64,000 nucleotides of DNA from Cherax quadricarinatus. Lineage: Eukaryota > Arthropoda > Malacostraca > Decapoda > Parastacidae. The DNA lies in contig NC_091352.1 in the NCBI RefSeq assembly GCF_038502225.1, positions 23,022,642-23,086,641 of the forward strand. The letters run 5' to 3'. Each line of letters starts with the position of its first letter. Position 1 is the stretch's first letter. A model generated the notes under the pieces. That model did no database searches, was not told the origin of the DNA, and saw nothing but the letters and a program-made list of their open reading frames with translations. The position numbers were made by a program, and so were the translations under genes. This document shows, piece after piece, positions 44,503 to 54,566 of the stretch.

Positions 44503-45424
44503 TTAAGGACGTGACAGAGCGTCAGCAATTACATTACAATGACCACTTATGTGTTTTATACTAATAGAATAAGGCTGGATTCTGAGTGCCCACCTCATGA
44601 TCCTAGCATTTTTACTCTTCATAGTGTTTACGTAAGTGAGTGGATTGTGGTCTGAAAAAACGTTAATTTTAAATGGGGAAGTGCCCAAATACATGTCAAA
44701 ATGTTCCAAGGACACCACAAGAGCTAGAGCCTCTTTCTCAATAGTGGCATAATTTTTCTGGTGTCGTTTAAGCTTAGATGAATAGTAACATATAGGATGG
44801 AGAATGTCAGTGGATGTTGACTGTTGGAGCAGCACAGCACCCACTGCATAGCCACTCGCATCTATATGTAAAAAGAAGGGAAGATTGAAATTAGGACTTT
44901 TCACAAGAACAGAAGAGAGCAGATGCTTCAACCTTTTGAGCAAATCTGAACAATCACTAGTCCAGATGAACTGAACTTTGCTACTAGCGAACATAGTGAG
45001 AGATGTAGGTGGAGGTGTGTGTGCTGGCTTCCCTGTCACTTGACACACGTGGCAACGTCGCACATGATCAGCTACTGTTTCCTTCATTTTAGGCCAAATA
45101 AAATGTTTTGCCAGTTTACTGAGTGTCTTCTTGACACCCAAATGTCCTCCTATGGGACTATTGTGAGCAAAATCAATGGCTTGTTCACGAAGTGTAACTG
45201 GTAACACTACGAGATGCATGACTGTGGTGGAAACACTATTGGCTGACAACTTACAAGTATTTTTCTCTATCAGTACACCGTTACTATAATAGTAACAATT
45301 ATCGAGATCCTTTGCTTCACTCTCAGTAACTGCTATATCTCTCAGTCTTTCCAGTGACTGATCAACAAACTGATCCTTGATTAAATCATCATGAGTTAGA
45401 AATTTATCGTCAGTTGTGTCCTGA
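44503..45424 (-). pseudogene. G2 pol: integrase head fused to RT end and RNase H
   Basis: The frame is open from the protease junction to the stop at 44503. It encodes a linker, an HHCC finger (HNSPIGGH and CHVCQVTGK), then jumps at about 45010 into the RT connection (FIWTSDCSDLLKRLK) and a complete RNase H with its four acidic residues (FLHIDASG, IEKEAL, FSDHNPL, CNVIADALSR). The integrase core and the RT palm are deleted in frame. The polyprotein stops right after ADALSRP, so RNase H is C-terminal, which supports the INT-RT-RH order. It cannot integrate or polymerise. Confidence 0.85.
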
Positions 45425-45982
45425 CTAAGTCGCTGACAGGGGGGGAGTCAGTGTTAATGACCCTGGGCGCAGAGCGTCACTGAACAACATATTCAAGCCC
45501 AAATCATTGTCATCCACTAACTCAACAGGAGACAAGGATGGCTGTTGAAACTTTGACATAGCTCTAGTAATTGCGCTGAGAGGAAATAAAATAGGTTTCT
45601 CTCTACAAGCCTCAATGGCATAATTATCATCAGTGTTATTATCAATCACAAGTGGTTCTTTACATATACCAGCATGAAGGATATCATTCCCTATCAACAA
45701 GTCCACTGACCTGATGGGAAATACACCACTGGATATACCCACTGAAATATAACCAGTATAATAGCTTGTTTCAATGTAAACTTTGTGAAGAGGTACTTTT
45801 ATAACAGCCCCACCATAGGCTTCTAACAATACATCTATTTTGCAATAGGTATCATCAGTTATGGGCAGTACATCTTCTCTTAATAACGTGAGATAACTGC
45901 CAGTGTCTCTGAAAGTAATTATCTCAGTTAGATGTGATTCGTCAAATCCTACTTTACCTCTCGAAAAGTAAGGACTCATCAC
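45425..45982 (-). CDS. G2 aspartic protease
   Basis: 185 codons. FRDTGSY at residues 24-30 holds the catalytic DTG. YGGAVIKVPLHKVYI and a distal DLLIGNDI match the G1 protease. The upstream frame continues into the nucleocapsid across a TGA (46022-46024). Downstream, a C7 run (45439-45445) is followed by a TAG. With six C the frame would enter integrase, so a 1-nt indel or a programmed shift separates the two. Confidence 0.8.
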   Translation of the reverse strand: MMSPYFSRGKVGFDESHLTEIITFRDTGSYLTLLREDVLPITDDTYCKIDVLLEAYGGAVIKVPLHKVYIETSYYTGYISVGISSGVFPIRSVDLLIGNDILHAGICKEPLVIDNNTDDNYAIEACREKPILFPLSAITRAMSKFQQPSLSPVELVDDNDLGLNMLFSDALRPGSLTLTPPLSAT

Positions 45983-46021
45983 TGAACGAATCTTTTCGTC
46001 AGATACACTTTCTGACGCTAG

Positions 46022-46249
46022 TCATCTATCCTGAGTAATATTATCTAAAACAGTAGGATCAGAGGTATTACTAGGATTTTGGTGCCTTTGTTGCTCGGAA
46101 GAAGATACAACTTGTGTGGGGGCGCCAGCCGCACGACTGTCTCTCGCATCTCTTTCTAACTTATAGCAATACTCTCTAGCATGTCCTTTTCTGTTACAAT
46201 AGGTACATTTAACTTTCTTCTTCTCGATATCAGATTTCTGTCTAACCAC
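46022..46249 (-). CDS. G2 nucleocapsid part of Gag
   Basis: 75 codons with one CCHC knuckle (CTYCNRKGHAREYC). The frame is continuous with Gag upstream across a TGA (46346-46348) and with the protease downstream across another TGA. Each TGA could be a decayed CGA. Confidence 0.75.
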   Translation of the reverse strand: MVRQKSDIEKKKVKCTYCNRKGHAREYCYKLERDARDSRAAGAPTQVVSSSEQQRHQNPSNTSDPTVLDNITQDR

Positions 46250-46345
46250 AGAGACAGATTCAGGATTGTGAGTTTTCCTGGTAAAGGTACGAGAAGTTAC
46301 AGTAGCAGGTACATCAGGCCGGCAATGAGCAGCTGATTTAGGTTG

Positions 46346-47563
46346 TCAACTTCTAGGACAAATTTTAGTTACCTTGTTTCTCTGTGTTTTAGTACATACA
46401 AGTTTGTGAGAAATCTCGTAATTGACTGCTAATGCTGCAGTTTCCAGAATATCCGAGGTAGTATGATCGATCAGATATTTTTGTATATCAGCAGACATAC
46501 AGTTGTAAAACTCTTCGTGAAGTAACAACTGAACTAGGCTGTCGTAGTTGTTACTCTTGGCAGACCTACACCATCTCTCAAATGCAACTTTTTTCTCACG
46601 AGTAAACTCTACACAAGTTTGATCTTGTCGTCGTTTTAACTTACGAAATGCGCTTTGATAACTTACGGGTAACAAGTTATATGTCTCTAGAATAGTTAAC
46701 TTGACAGCATCATAACTAATGTACTTGGCAAATGGTAAAGCAGCAGTACAAGTTTGAGCTCTTCCTGTCAAAGCTGTGTGCAACAAGGTAGCCCAGTGCT
46801 TACGTGGCCAGTTCATAGCACTTGCCTGGTTCTCAAACACATCAAAATAGGTGTCTAAGTCACACTCAAAAAGCTTAGGAACCATGGATGCAGCTTTCTG
46901 CACATTAAATGTGTCCTGTGATCTATCAGCCTGTTGTCTTCCAAGACGAATATTTTCTCTCTGGAAATCTTCTTTGTTCAATTTCCTCTGTACCTCTATT
47001 TGTGCAGTCTGCAACATAATGAGGCGTTCAAACCTCTCAAACTGATCCTGAGAGATAGGACCAGTGGGTAATTTAGGAGTCAGGAATCTAACGTGGTCTG
47101 GACGGTCCTTAGGTCGGACACCTTGTCCAGGCGTCTCAAGAGAGTCTAGATCTGGTCTAGGATAAGTAGATACAGGTGTAGCATACACTGTACTAGTATG
47201 AGGCTGAGTCATACTACCAGCTATACTCTGTACTATTGTGTCAGTGAGGCGGGAAGGCATGAGCGGAGGTTCAATAGGCTCAGACACTTCTGCCATAGTT
47301 GCTCTTTCTTCTAAGTAATCAAATAGAGTCATACTTCCTAACTGTGACACTAGGCTTTCTGAATCTGAATCATAATCAGAAATCTCTGTATGAGCAGGAA
47401 ACAATATATCTTTAATTAATGCTCTGACAGTTTCTGCGGTGTAATTCCTGTTATACATCACACCGAGATATTTGGCTACTCGCCAACACGTCTGAAGTTT
47501 TAATGTACTTAACTCAGACAAAGTCAGAGTATCAATTAACTGTTTCACTTTAGCATACATCAT
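46346..47563 (-). CDS. G2 Gag N-terminal and capsid part (405 aa)
   Basis: ATG at 47563. The first 60 residues resemble the start of G1 Gag. A linker region follows (70-190), then a retrotransposon Gag domain (about 215-390; VPKLFECDLDTYFDVFENQA, and WPRKHWATLLHTAL). It ends at TGA 46346-46348, and the same frame leads into the zinc knuckle. It builds the particle that packages element RNA. Confidence 0.85.
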   Translation of the reverse strand: MMYAKVKQLIDTLTLSELSTLKLQTCWRVAKYLGVMYNRNYTAETVRALIKDILFPAHTEISDYDSDSESLVSQLGSMTLFDYLEERATMAEVSEPIEPPLMPSRLTDTIVQSIAGSMTQPHTSTVYATPVSTYPRPDLDSLETPGQGVRPKDRPDHVRFLTPKLPTGPISQDQFERFERLIMLQTAQIEVQRKLNKEDFQRENIRLGRQQADRSQDTFNVQKAASMVPKLFECDLDTYFDVFENQASAMNWPRKHWATLLHTALTGRAQTCTAALPFAKYISYDAVKLTILETYNLLPVSYQSAFRKLKRRQDQTCVEFTREKKVAFERWCRSAKSNNYDSLVQLLLHEEFYNCMSADIQKYLIDHTTSDILETAALAVNYEISHKLVCTKTQRNKVTKICPRS

Positions 47564-47828
47564 GAAAATAAATGTACTACGAGAGAGTGATTATGGGAAA
47601 CTATAATCCTAATAGGAATTTTAGTGTTGGTTGTCTTAGAGCTAGAGCTCATTAACAGTATTTCCATCTCCTTGGATCAAGAGACTCAGTCAAGTACATA
47701 CATCCACCTAGTATGTTGTACAAGACTAAACTCAAAGTCTTCAGATTAGGAAAGTACTCAAAGTGTTTGATCATAGAGTTACTAGTATGTCAAACTGGAC
47801 AATTTTTCCAACACCTTGGATCAAGAGC

Positions 47829-47846
47829 CTCCCCGACAGGCCCCCA
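47829..47846 (-). promoter_or_regulatory. G2 primer-binding site candidate
   Basis: On the minus strand, two bases after the LTR's terminal CA, the sequence is TGGGGGCCTGTCGGGGAG. TGG is the usual start because it pairs with the tRNA CCA end. It resembles tRNA-Pro-type sites, but I cannot assign the tRNA. Confidence 0.5.
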
Positions 47847-47848
47847 TT

Positions 47849-49113
47849 TGTTACAAAAAACGAGATTCTAAAAGCTTAGAGATCTCCAGTGAATACTAGA
47901 AAGAACTGCCCTTCTAGCATCCAGCCTGTTACTGGGTTTTCGTAACAATTAGTCAGTATCCTTGTCAAATTATCCATTAGAATTCAGTATGATTCAATAG
48001 TGCTTCAGGATTACAACTGGTAGGCTACTAACTAGAGAAATTAAAATTTAATAAATTTATTAATTAAGTTGTCTAGGCGTATATCAAATTAAATTAATCA
48101 CAGTAATCAACAAAATAAGAATAATCACTTCTCTCGTGTACAGCAGTATTGTGCTGATAGCACATATCGCATTTATGTCTTAAGTACCGTCTGGTACATT
48201 AACATTTAATAATACAATATACAAATAATTATGTGTATATGTGTAAGTGCTCTAAGTAGCTCGCTATGTCTCACGACTCGACTAGACTTAAACAAGTGAC
48301 TGACAAAGTCCTCAAATAAACTAACTTCTTGATCGACTGGCAACCAGAACAGTCTGCTTGAACAATAAAAAGAATGCTAAGCCCAATAGCAATGTAACAA
48401 GCGACTGCGACACAATCAGGAACAAGGAGATAATATAACTACACTAAGTAGGGACCATCAGCAGATCCTCCACAAAAGTCACAAAACTCCCATACTACTG
48501 AATCTAAGTTCAGCATAAGAAAATTCCCGACTGTGACAGTACACAGAAACCAGTACAAGTTAGGCCAGAAGCTACAGCTCAGGACCTGAGTTGCTCAGAG
48601 TGTCTATTTGACACACAACCTCAATACAACGTCGAAAATCACTAAGTCTATACAATGTTCTGTGAACAGTCTCCAGAACTAACAATAATAAGACAAGAGA
48701 CGATCTTCCACCAAGGGTCAATAAGAAAGAGTTAGTCACTTGTCAGGAATATGTCCAACCACCAAGAGAGTCTAGACCAGACTGAATACTTCAGGCGAGG
48801 TGTGATCACCCCCCCCCCTCGATCACGTGATAGCTCCATGGACAGCTGCAGCTCAGCGACAGAAGCCAGCAGAATAACGAGCAAAGAGCGATAATTACAG
48901 TAGTTAGACAATCAAGACTAGAACTATGAGCACATAATATATGTGTTACATCCTACCTAACACCAGGTAACTAAGTCAAATAATAATATAAAGCAATATA
49001 TTTACGACTTAGCTATTATCGCAAATATAAGCAATATAAAATTATATAAAAAGGTAATATACATGTAATATATATACATAATATACATTGCAACCCATTC
49101 AGGGGTTGCAACA
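47849..49113 (-). repeat. G2 5' LTR
   Basis: 1265 bp, TGTTAC to GCAACA, the partner of 42625-43876. It should hold the element promoter; none is identified with confidence. Confidence 0.92.
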
Positions 49114-49745
49114 TTAGTAAAGCCTGAAAATGTAACTATTGAACAGAGGAAATGTTAGTTTAGTGCCAGGAATGCCTGCATTGTTTATTCTGGACCCTAT
49201 TTTGAAATTGGAATAATTTGAACTTTGCATTAAATTGGCCAAATTACCAATTTCTGATCACTTTATTTTGTGGTTGAAACAATTAACTTGGCGATTTCTT
49301 GTTCTCAATCGATAGAATAGAAGCAATACTAGTGAAATAGCTAAGAATTTGGTTGACTGGAATAATGTAATTGGCTTGAAATGGGAGTCAAAGTCGGCAA
49401 AATCACTGATGCATAAATATCCCAGACACATCAAAAAATTTGTGAGAGCATAATTTTGTCAATTTTCCATCAAATTTTGTACTTTTTGTTTTATTACCTT
49501 TAGAAAAAGATTCTCTACCATTTCATAAGAAAAAATAACAAAATTATTTTTTGAAAATTCTTGGACCCTGATGCACTTTGAAACTTGGCCTCTGGACCCT
49601 GAAAGGGTTAAATAATATCAGCACATTTGTGAACACATATTAGACCCACCAGTTGACGTGTATTGGATGCATTATGTGATTTGTTTACTCTTGAACATCG
49701 ACAAAAATCAAACATTTCTGCCGCTTTGAGCTCAATTTCAAACTA

Positions 49746-49948
49746 CAGTGGACCCCCGGTTAACGAACTTTTTTCATTCCAGTAGTATGTTCAGGTGCCA
49801 GTACTGACCGAATTTTTTCCCATAAGGAATATTGTGAAGTAGATTAGTCCATTTCAGACCCCCAAACATACACGTACAAACGCACTTACATAAATACACT
49901 TACATAATTGGTCGCATCTGGAGGTGATCGTTAAGCGGGGGTCCACTG
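49746..49948. mobile_element. 203-bp Tigger-type MITE, copy 1
   Basis: CAGTGGACCCCCGGTTAACG and an inverted end GGGGGTCCACTG, TA at 49744-49745 and 49949-49950. Non-coding. The same length and interior, reversed, as 62058-62260. Confidence 0.88.
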
Positions 49949-50060
49949 TATTTTTACTCACAAAACCAATCAAAATTATCTCTACTTCTGAAATATATTT
50001 TCTATTCTATCAAATGAGACCAAGAAACAAAGAATACAACCATAAAACCCATACAGCTTA

Positions 50061-50571
50061 TCTGAATGAGCTGAGCTCCTCACGTAGTGAACTCAAAAGC
50101 ACTGTACTGAAACACAGTCAGAGAAAGATTAGTCATGATAAAGCATCTGCTGATCATGAACTTAAAACTAGCTAAATTTATGTGAAACAATGCAAAAAAT
50201 TTTTTGCCAGTATACAGGCTATTATTCTAGATCGGCTAAATCCATATCCTAAGCTTAAAATGCTTGTGGACAACCTGCCTGTGGGTCAGGCCATTGTCTT
50301 TGTGGGGGAGGCCTATTAAGTATGTTTATTTAGGCACAGTTCCTCACAAGTACAATTATCATACATAGTGTAAATTACCTAGGATATTCCAAAAAAGTCA
50401 GACAAAGTGACTTATTTCCATTAGGGATCTTGTAATATCTTATTACAGGTTCTCCATCACAAATCCGGCATCATTGGGACCTGTAGTGTGCCAGATTACT
50501 GAGTTTGCCGGATTACAGAGTGGTTAGGTTAGAATACACTTAATAAAACTAACCAACTTTACTTACACAAA
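50061..50571. other. Non-coding, with a degenerate DNA-transposon end
   Basis: 50458-50530 (GGTTCTCCATCACAAATCCG) resembles, inverted, 57395-57430, so both may be ends of one old DNA element. No gene is recognised in the rest. Confidence 0.35.
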
Positions 50572-51065
50572 GTTCATTGAACATCGGCAAAAATCAAACA
50601 TGTCCGCTACTTTGATCTCAATTTCAAGGTACTTTTCATCATGAAAGCAATTAAAATCATATCTATTTCTGTAATATATCTTCCATTCTATCAAAAGAGA
50701 CCAAAAAACAAAAATACAACCATAAAAACCATACAAAAATATACCAAAAAGAGGCAGCTAATGGCTGAGAAGTGAACTCCCTTATTTATGGTCCATCTTT
50801 TTTATTTTTGGTGTATGTTAAGAAGCATCTTTCCATCATACATTGCCCAAGTTTCAATGAGATAGCCCAACAAACAACTGAGAAAAAAACAATATTTACC
50901 AAAAATCATGGTAAGCCCAAGCCAGGTACTGGAAATAAGTCACTTTGTCTGACTTTTTTGGGTTATGCTAGGTTCTCTATACATACGCTGCTATGTATGA
51001 TAATCTATGTAACTGTACTATTTGTGTATAGTACCTGAATAAACTTACTTACTTCTAGTCTGTTG
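50572..51065 (-). mobile_element. piggyBac-MITE-like fragment with extra 3' unit
   Basis: GAACATCGGCAAAAATCAAA and AATATATCTTCCATTCTATC are MITE interior words. A second part (50790-51060) recurs at 53940-54450. No terminal repeats are left. Confidence 0.5.
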
Positions 51066-51073
51066 ACTGAGTA

Positions 51074-53396
51074 CAGTGATATCCCTCTTTTCGTAGTTCC
51101 CGGCAATCGTAAATTTCGCCAATCATAGGGGTATTTTTGAATAAACATGGACTCGCTTTTCATATGTTGACTCGCGAGTCGTAGTTCGTCCGGGACGCAT
51201 ACCCACGGCATGAGCCGGGGCGGCAGCCAGTCTGGCATTGTTTACCAGTGAGCGAAGGTCCCCTCACGTGCTCCAGCGAAATATTTCATAATATTCCATT
51301 TATTTTAGTGCTTGCAAGTACTAAATAAACTACCATGGCTCCAAAGAAAGTTCCTAGTGCCAAGCCTGTGGTAAAGGTGAGAAATACGATTGAATTTAAG
51401 AAAACCATCACTGAACAATAAGAAAGTGGTACAAGTGTGGCCGAACTGTCCAGGATGTATAAGAAACCCTACACAACCTTATGTTCCACAGTGGCCAAGA
51501 AAAAGGAAATAAAGGACTCTATTGTTACAAAGGGAGTAACTATGCTGACAAAAATGAGATCACCAGTGCTGGAAGTGGTTGAGAAGTTATTATTGGTGTG
51601 GATAAATGAGAAACAATTAGCAGGAGATTATTTGTGAAAAGGCTAGGCAGTTGCATGAAGATTTGGTAAAGAAATTGCCTGCAAATAGTGGTGATGTGAG
51701 TGAATTTAAGGCCAGCAAAGGCTGGTTTGAGAGATTTAAGAACCGTACTGGCATACAGTGTGGTAAGGCATGGTGAGGCTGCCAGTTCGGACCACAAGGC
51801 GGCTGAAAAATATGTGCATGAATTCCAGGAGTACATAGAGGCTGAAGGACTGAAACCTGAACAAGTGTTCAATTGTAACGAAACAGGCCTCTTTTGGAAG
51901 AAAATGCCAAAGAGGACCTTCATTACACAAGAGGAAAAGGCAATGCCAGGACACAAGCCTGTGAGAGACAGGCTGACGCTAATGTTCTGTGCTAATGCTA
52001 GTGGGGATTTCTAAGTGAAGCCATTACTAGTGTACCATTCTGAAAATCCCAGAGTGTTCAGGAAAAACAATGTTATGAAGAGTAAATTGTGTGTGTTTTG
52101 GAAATCTAATAGTAAGGCATGGGTCACAAGGGAAATTTTCATCGAGTGGTTCAATGAAGTGTTTGGCCCTAGTGTGAAGGAGTATCTCCTGGAAAAGAAA
52201 TTGGATCTCAAGTGCGTGCTAGTAATGGACAATGCACCTGCTCATCCTCCAAACTTGGATGACCTAATTTTCGAGGAGTTTGGGTTCATCACAGTAAAGT
52301 TCTTGCCCCCGAATACCACTCCTCTCCTCCAACCCATGGACCAGCAGGTTATTACAAATTTTAAAAAACTCTACACAAAAGCAAGGTTTCACAGGTGCTT
52401 GACTGTGACCACAGACACTCACTTGACCCTAAGGGAATTTTGGAGAGAACACTTCAGCATCCTCCATTGCATAACCCTTATAGGTATGGCTTGGGAGGGA
52501 GTGACTACCAGGACTTTGAACTCTGCCTGGAGAAAATTGTGGCCAGATTGTGTCGACAAGAGGGATTTTGAAGGATTTGGGACTGACCCTAATGAGCCTA
52601 TGTCTGTTGTAAAATCAATTGTGGCACTGGGTAGTTCCATGGGGTTGGATGTGAGTTTGGAGGATGTGGATGAATTGGTGGAAGACCACAATGAAGAGCT
52701 CACCACTGAGGAGCTGCAAGAGCTTCAGCAGGAAGAGCAACACATCGCAGCTCAGAATCTTGCTGCAGAGGAGGAGGAAGAGAGATGGAAGAAGGTGCCT
52801 TCTTCAGAAATTAAAGAGATTTTTACTATGTGGGGTAAGATGGAAAGCTTTATGGAGAAACATCACCCTAACAAGGTTGTTGCAAGCCAGGTTGGCAACA
52901 TGTACAGTGACAAAGTCTTGGGCCATTTTAGGGAAGTGTTAAAGAGACGCCAGAAACAGAGCTCTCTCCACAGTTATTTTGCGAGACAGGACTCCAGTGA
53001 CTCTCAAGGTGGTCCTAGTGGCATTAAGAAACAGAGAAGAGAAGCAACCCCAGAAAAGCAAATGGTACCTGAGGTGTTGATGGAAGGTGATTCCCCTTCC
53101 AAACTATAAACAATCCACCATCTCCTCCTCCTCCAGTCTCCCATACACTAAGAAGAATCTCCAATAAAGGTAAGTGTTATGCTGTTAATGTTTCATTCAT
53201 CATTTCCCATTCTATTGTTTATGTACTACATGTACATTTCATGTAAAAAAATTTTTGTTTTAATACTTCTGGGTGTCAGGAACGGATTAATTGTATTTAC
53301 ATTATTTCTTATGGCGAAAATTGATTCGTAAATCATAAATTTCATTTATAGTAATGGCTCCAGGAATGGATTAATTACGAAAAAGAGGGACCACTG
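51074..53396 (+). mobile_element. Tigger-type transposon T4, full length but degenerate
   Basis: CAGTGATATCCCTCTTTTCG at the left, inverted GAGGGACCACTG at the right, TA at 51072-51073 and 53397-53398. Its termini and protein differ clearly from T1/T2, so it is a sister subfamily. The transposase is broken. Confidence 0.85.
51335..53109 (+). pseudogene. Tigger transposase of T4, broken
   Basis: Starts MAPKKVPSAKP. TAA replaces a Tyr codon near 51420. A deletion of about 17 bp near 51630 and a shift near 51765 break the middle, and a TAA lies at 52012-52014. The last 364 codons (to 53109) are open, with VMDNAPAHP and QPMDQQ and the acidic C-terminus. The first catalytic Asp is Asn (FNCNETG near 51877). 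It is not functional. Confidence 0.88.
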
Positions 53397-53398
53397 TA

Positions 53399-54055
53399 CA
53401 AGAAACCGCCCATTCACCTATTTTAACTACCCAATAAAGTGGTCAGAAATTGGCAATTTGGCCAATTTCACAGATGTCAATTTCAAAATAGGGTCCAGAA
53501 TAGACAATGCAGATATTCCTGGCACTAAAATAACATTTTCTCTGTTCATTAGTCATGGCTCCAGGCCCCTCTTATATTAATCTTGCTTACCATTTGGGAT
53601 TTTTTATTCACACAAAAAAATAGAAGATTTACTGTTATGCATTATTGTAATAATTGTATAAATAATGCCAAGGCATTCTTGACTGCATATTGGAATTTGG
53701 ACTGGCAGGCGGACAGGTATTGGACGATGAAGTCATTTGTTTACTCGAGCATCGCTAAAGAATAGAACTTTTCTGCTACTGTGAGCGCAATTTCAAGGTA
53801 CTTTTCATCATGAAAGCAATCAAAATCATATCTATTTCTGTAATATATCTTCCATTATATCAAATGAGATCGAAAAAATGAGAATATAACCATAACAACC
53901 ATACAAAAATATACCGTTAAGCGGCCTCTAATGGCTGAGAAGTGAACTCCGCTATTTATGGTCTGATTTCTTTCATTTTTGGTGTGCATTAAGAAGTATC
54001 TTTCCATCATACATTGCCCAAGTTTCAATAAGATAACCCAACAAACAAATGAGAA
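53399..54055 (-). mobile_element. piggyBac-MITE-like fragment
   Basis: AAAGTGGTCAGAAATTGG, AATAGGGTCCAGAATA and TCCTGGCACTAAAATAAC are MITE interior words in the same order as 14150-14250. It ends with a unit shared with 50770-51060. Termini are lost. Confidence 0.55.
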
Positions 54056-54066
54056 TAATAATAATA

Positions 54067-54107
<41 letters not shown>
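54056..54107. repeat. (AAT)n microsatellite
   Basis: AATAAT array with one AGT interruption. Confidence 0.95.
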
Positions 54108-54330
54108 TTACTACACGTACATGTACATGGGATACAGACATAGCTGACATCAGTGACATACTACTATATAGAAAGCCGCTTGTTATGCAGAGTATTTCAA
54201 GGATAGCAGGATAACAGCAACACCAGTCGACTAACACCCAGGTACCCATTTACTGATGGGTGAACATAGACAACAGGTGTAAAGAAACACGCCCAATGTT
54301 TCTACCCTTGCTGGGAATCGAATATTTAAC
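54108..54330 (-). repeat. Degenerate tRNA-SINE-like repeat
   Basis: GGGAATCGAATA near 54320 is an inverted, decayed B box, and ACCCAGGTACCCATTTACTG is a word I associate with decapod SINEs. No tRNA fold is supported. Confidence 0.4.
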
Positions 54331-54566
54331 AAAGATATATGGCTAACCCAAGGCAGGTACTAGAAATAAGCCACGTTGTCTGACTTTTTTGGGTTATCCT
54401 AGGTTCTCTACACATGCTGCTATGTGTGGTAATCTATATAGAGAAAATAGCTTTTTTGTTTCAGGTTTATGGTGCAGTACGAGTGTATATCACAGTTAGC
54501 TCTGTGCTACACTCCGTTTTCTTTAATATAAGCCCCCAAGACAGGGATAAGAGAATGGTACTTGTA

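Larger units (their letters stand above)
42625..49113 (-). mobile_element. Gmr1-like Ty3/gypsy LTR retrotransposon G2, both LTRs present
   Basis: 6.5 kb between LTRs 42625-43876 and 47849-49113. Right to left: 5' LTR, primer-binding site, Gag, zinc knuckle, protease, integrase zinc finger fused by deletion to the RT/RNase H end, untranslated region, purine tract, 3' LTR. Flanks ATAGT (42620-42624) and TTAGT (49114-49118) look like a 5-bp target duplication with one change. The element sits in a piggyBac MITE. Pol ends in RNase H, not integrase. Stops and a frameshift make it inactive. Confidence 0.88.
42047..49607. mobile_element. piggyBac-type MITE interrupted by LTR element G2
   Basis: CCCTTTCAGGGTCC at 42047 and GGACCCTGAAAGGG ending at 49607, TTAA on each side (42043-42046 and 49608-49611). 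Its own sequence is 42047-42624 plus 49114-49607, about 1.07 kb, collinear with the copy at 21939-23013. It interrupts an older MITE of the same family. Confidence 0.88.
37114..50060 (-). mobile_element. Oldest piggyBac-type MITE of this nest, in pieces
   Basis: MITE interior sequence appears at 37114-37142, 40821-40901, 41870-42046, 49608-49745 and 49949-50060, in the order of the MITE at 13809-14857. Between the pieces lie LINE C, a Tigger-like MITE, the MITE/LTR nest, and a 203-bp MITE. Its own termini are not preserved. The blocks CAAGAAA, AGAAATTGGTAATT and GGCATTCCTGGCACTAAA align across pieces. Confidence 0.65.
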
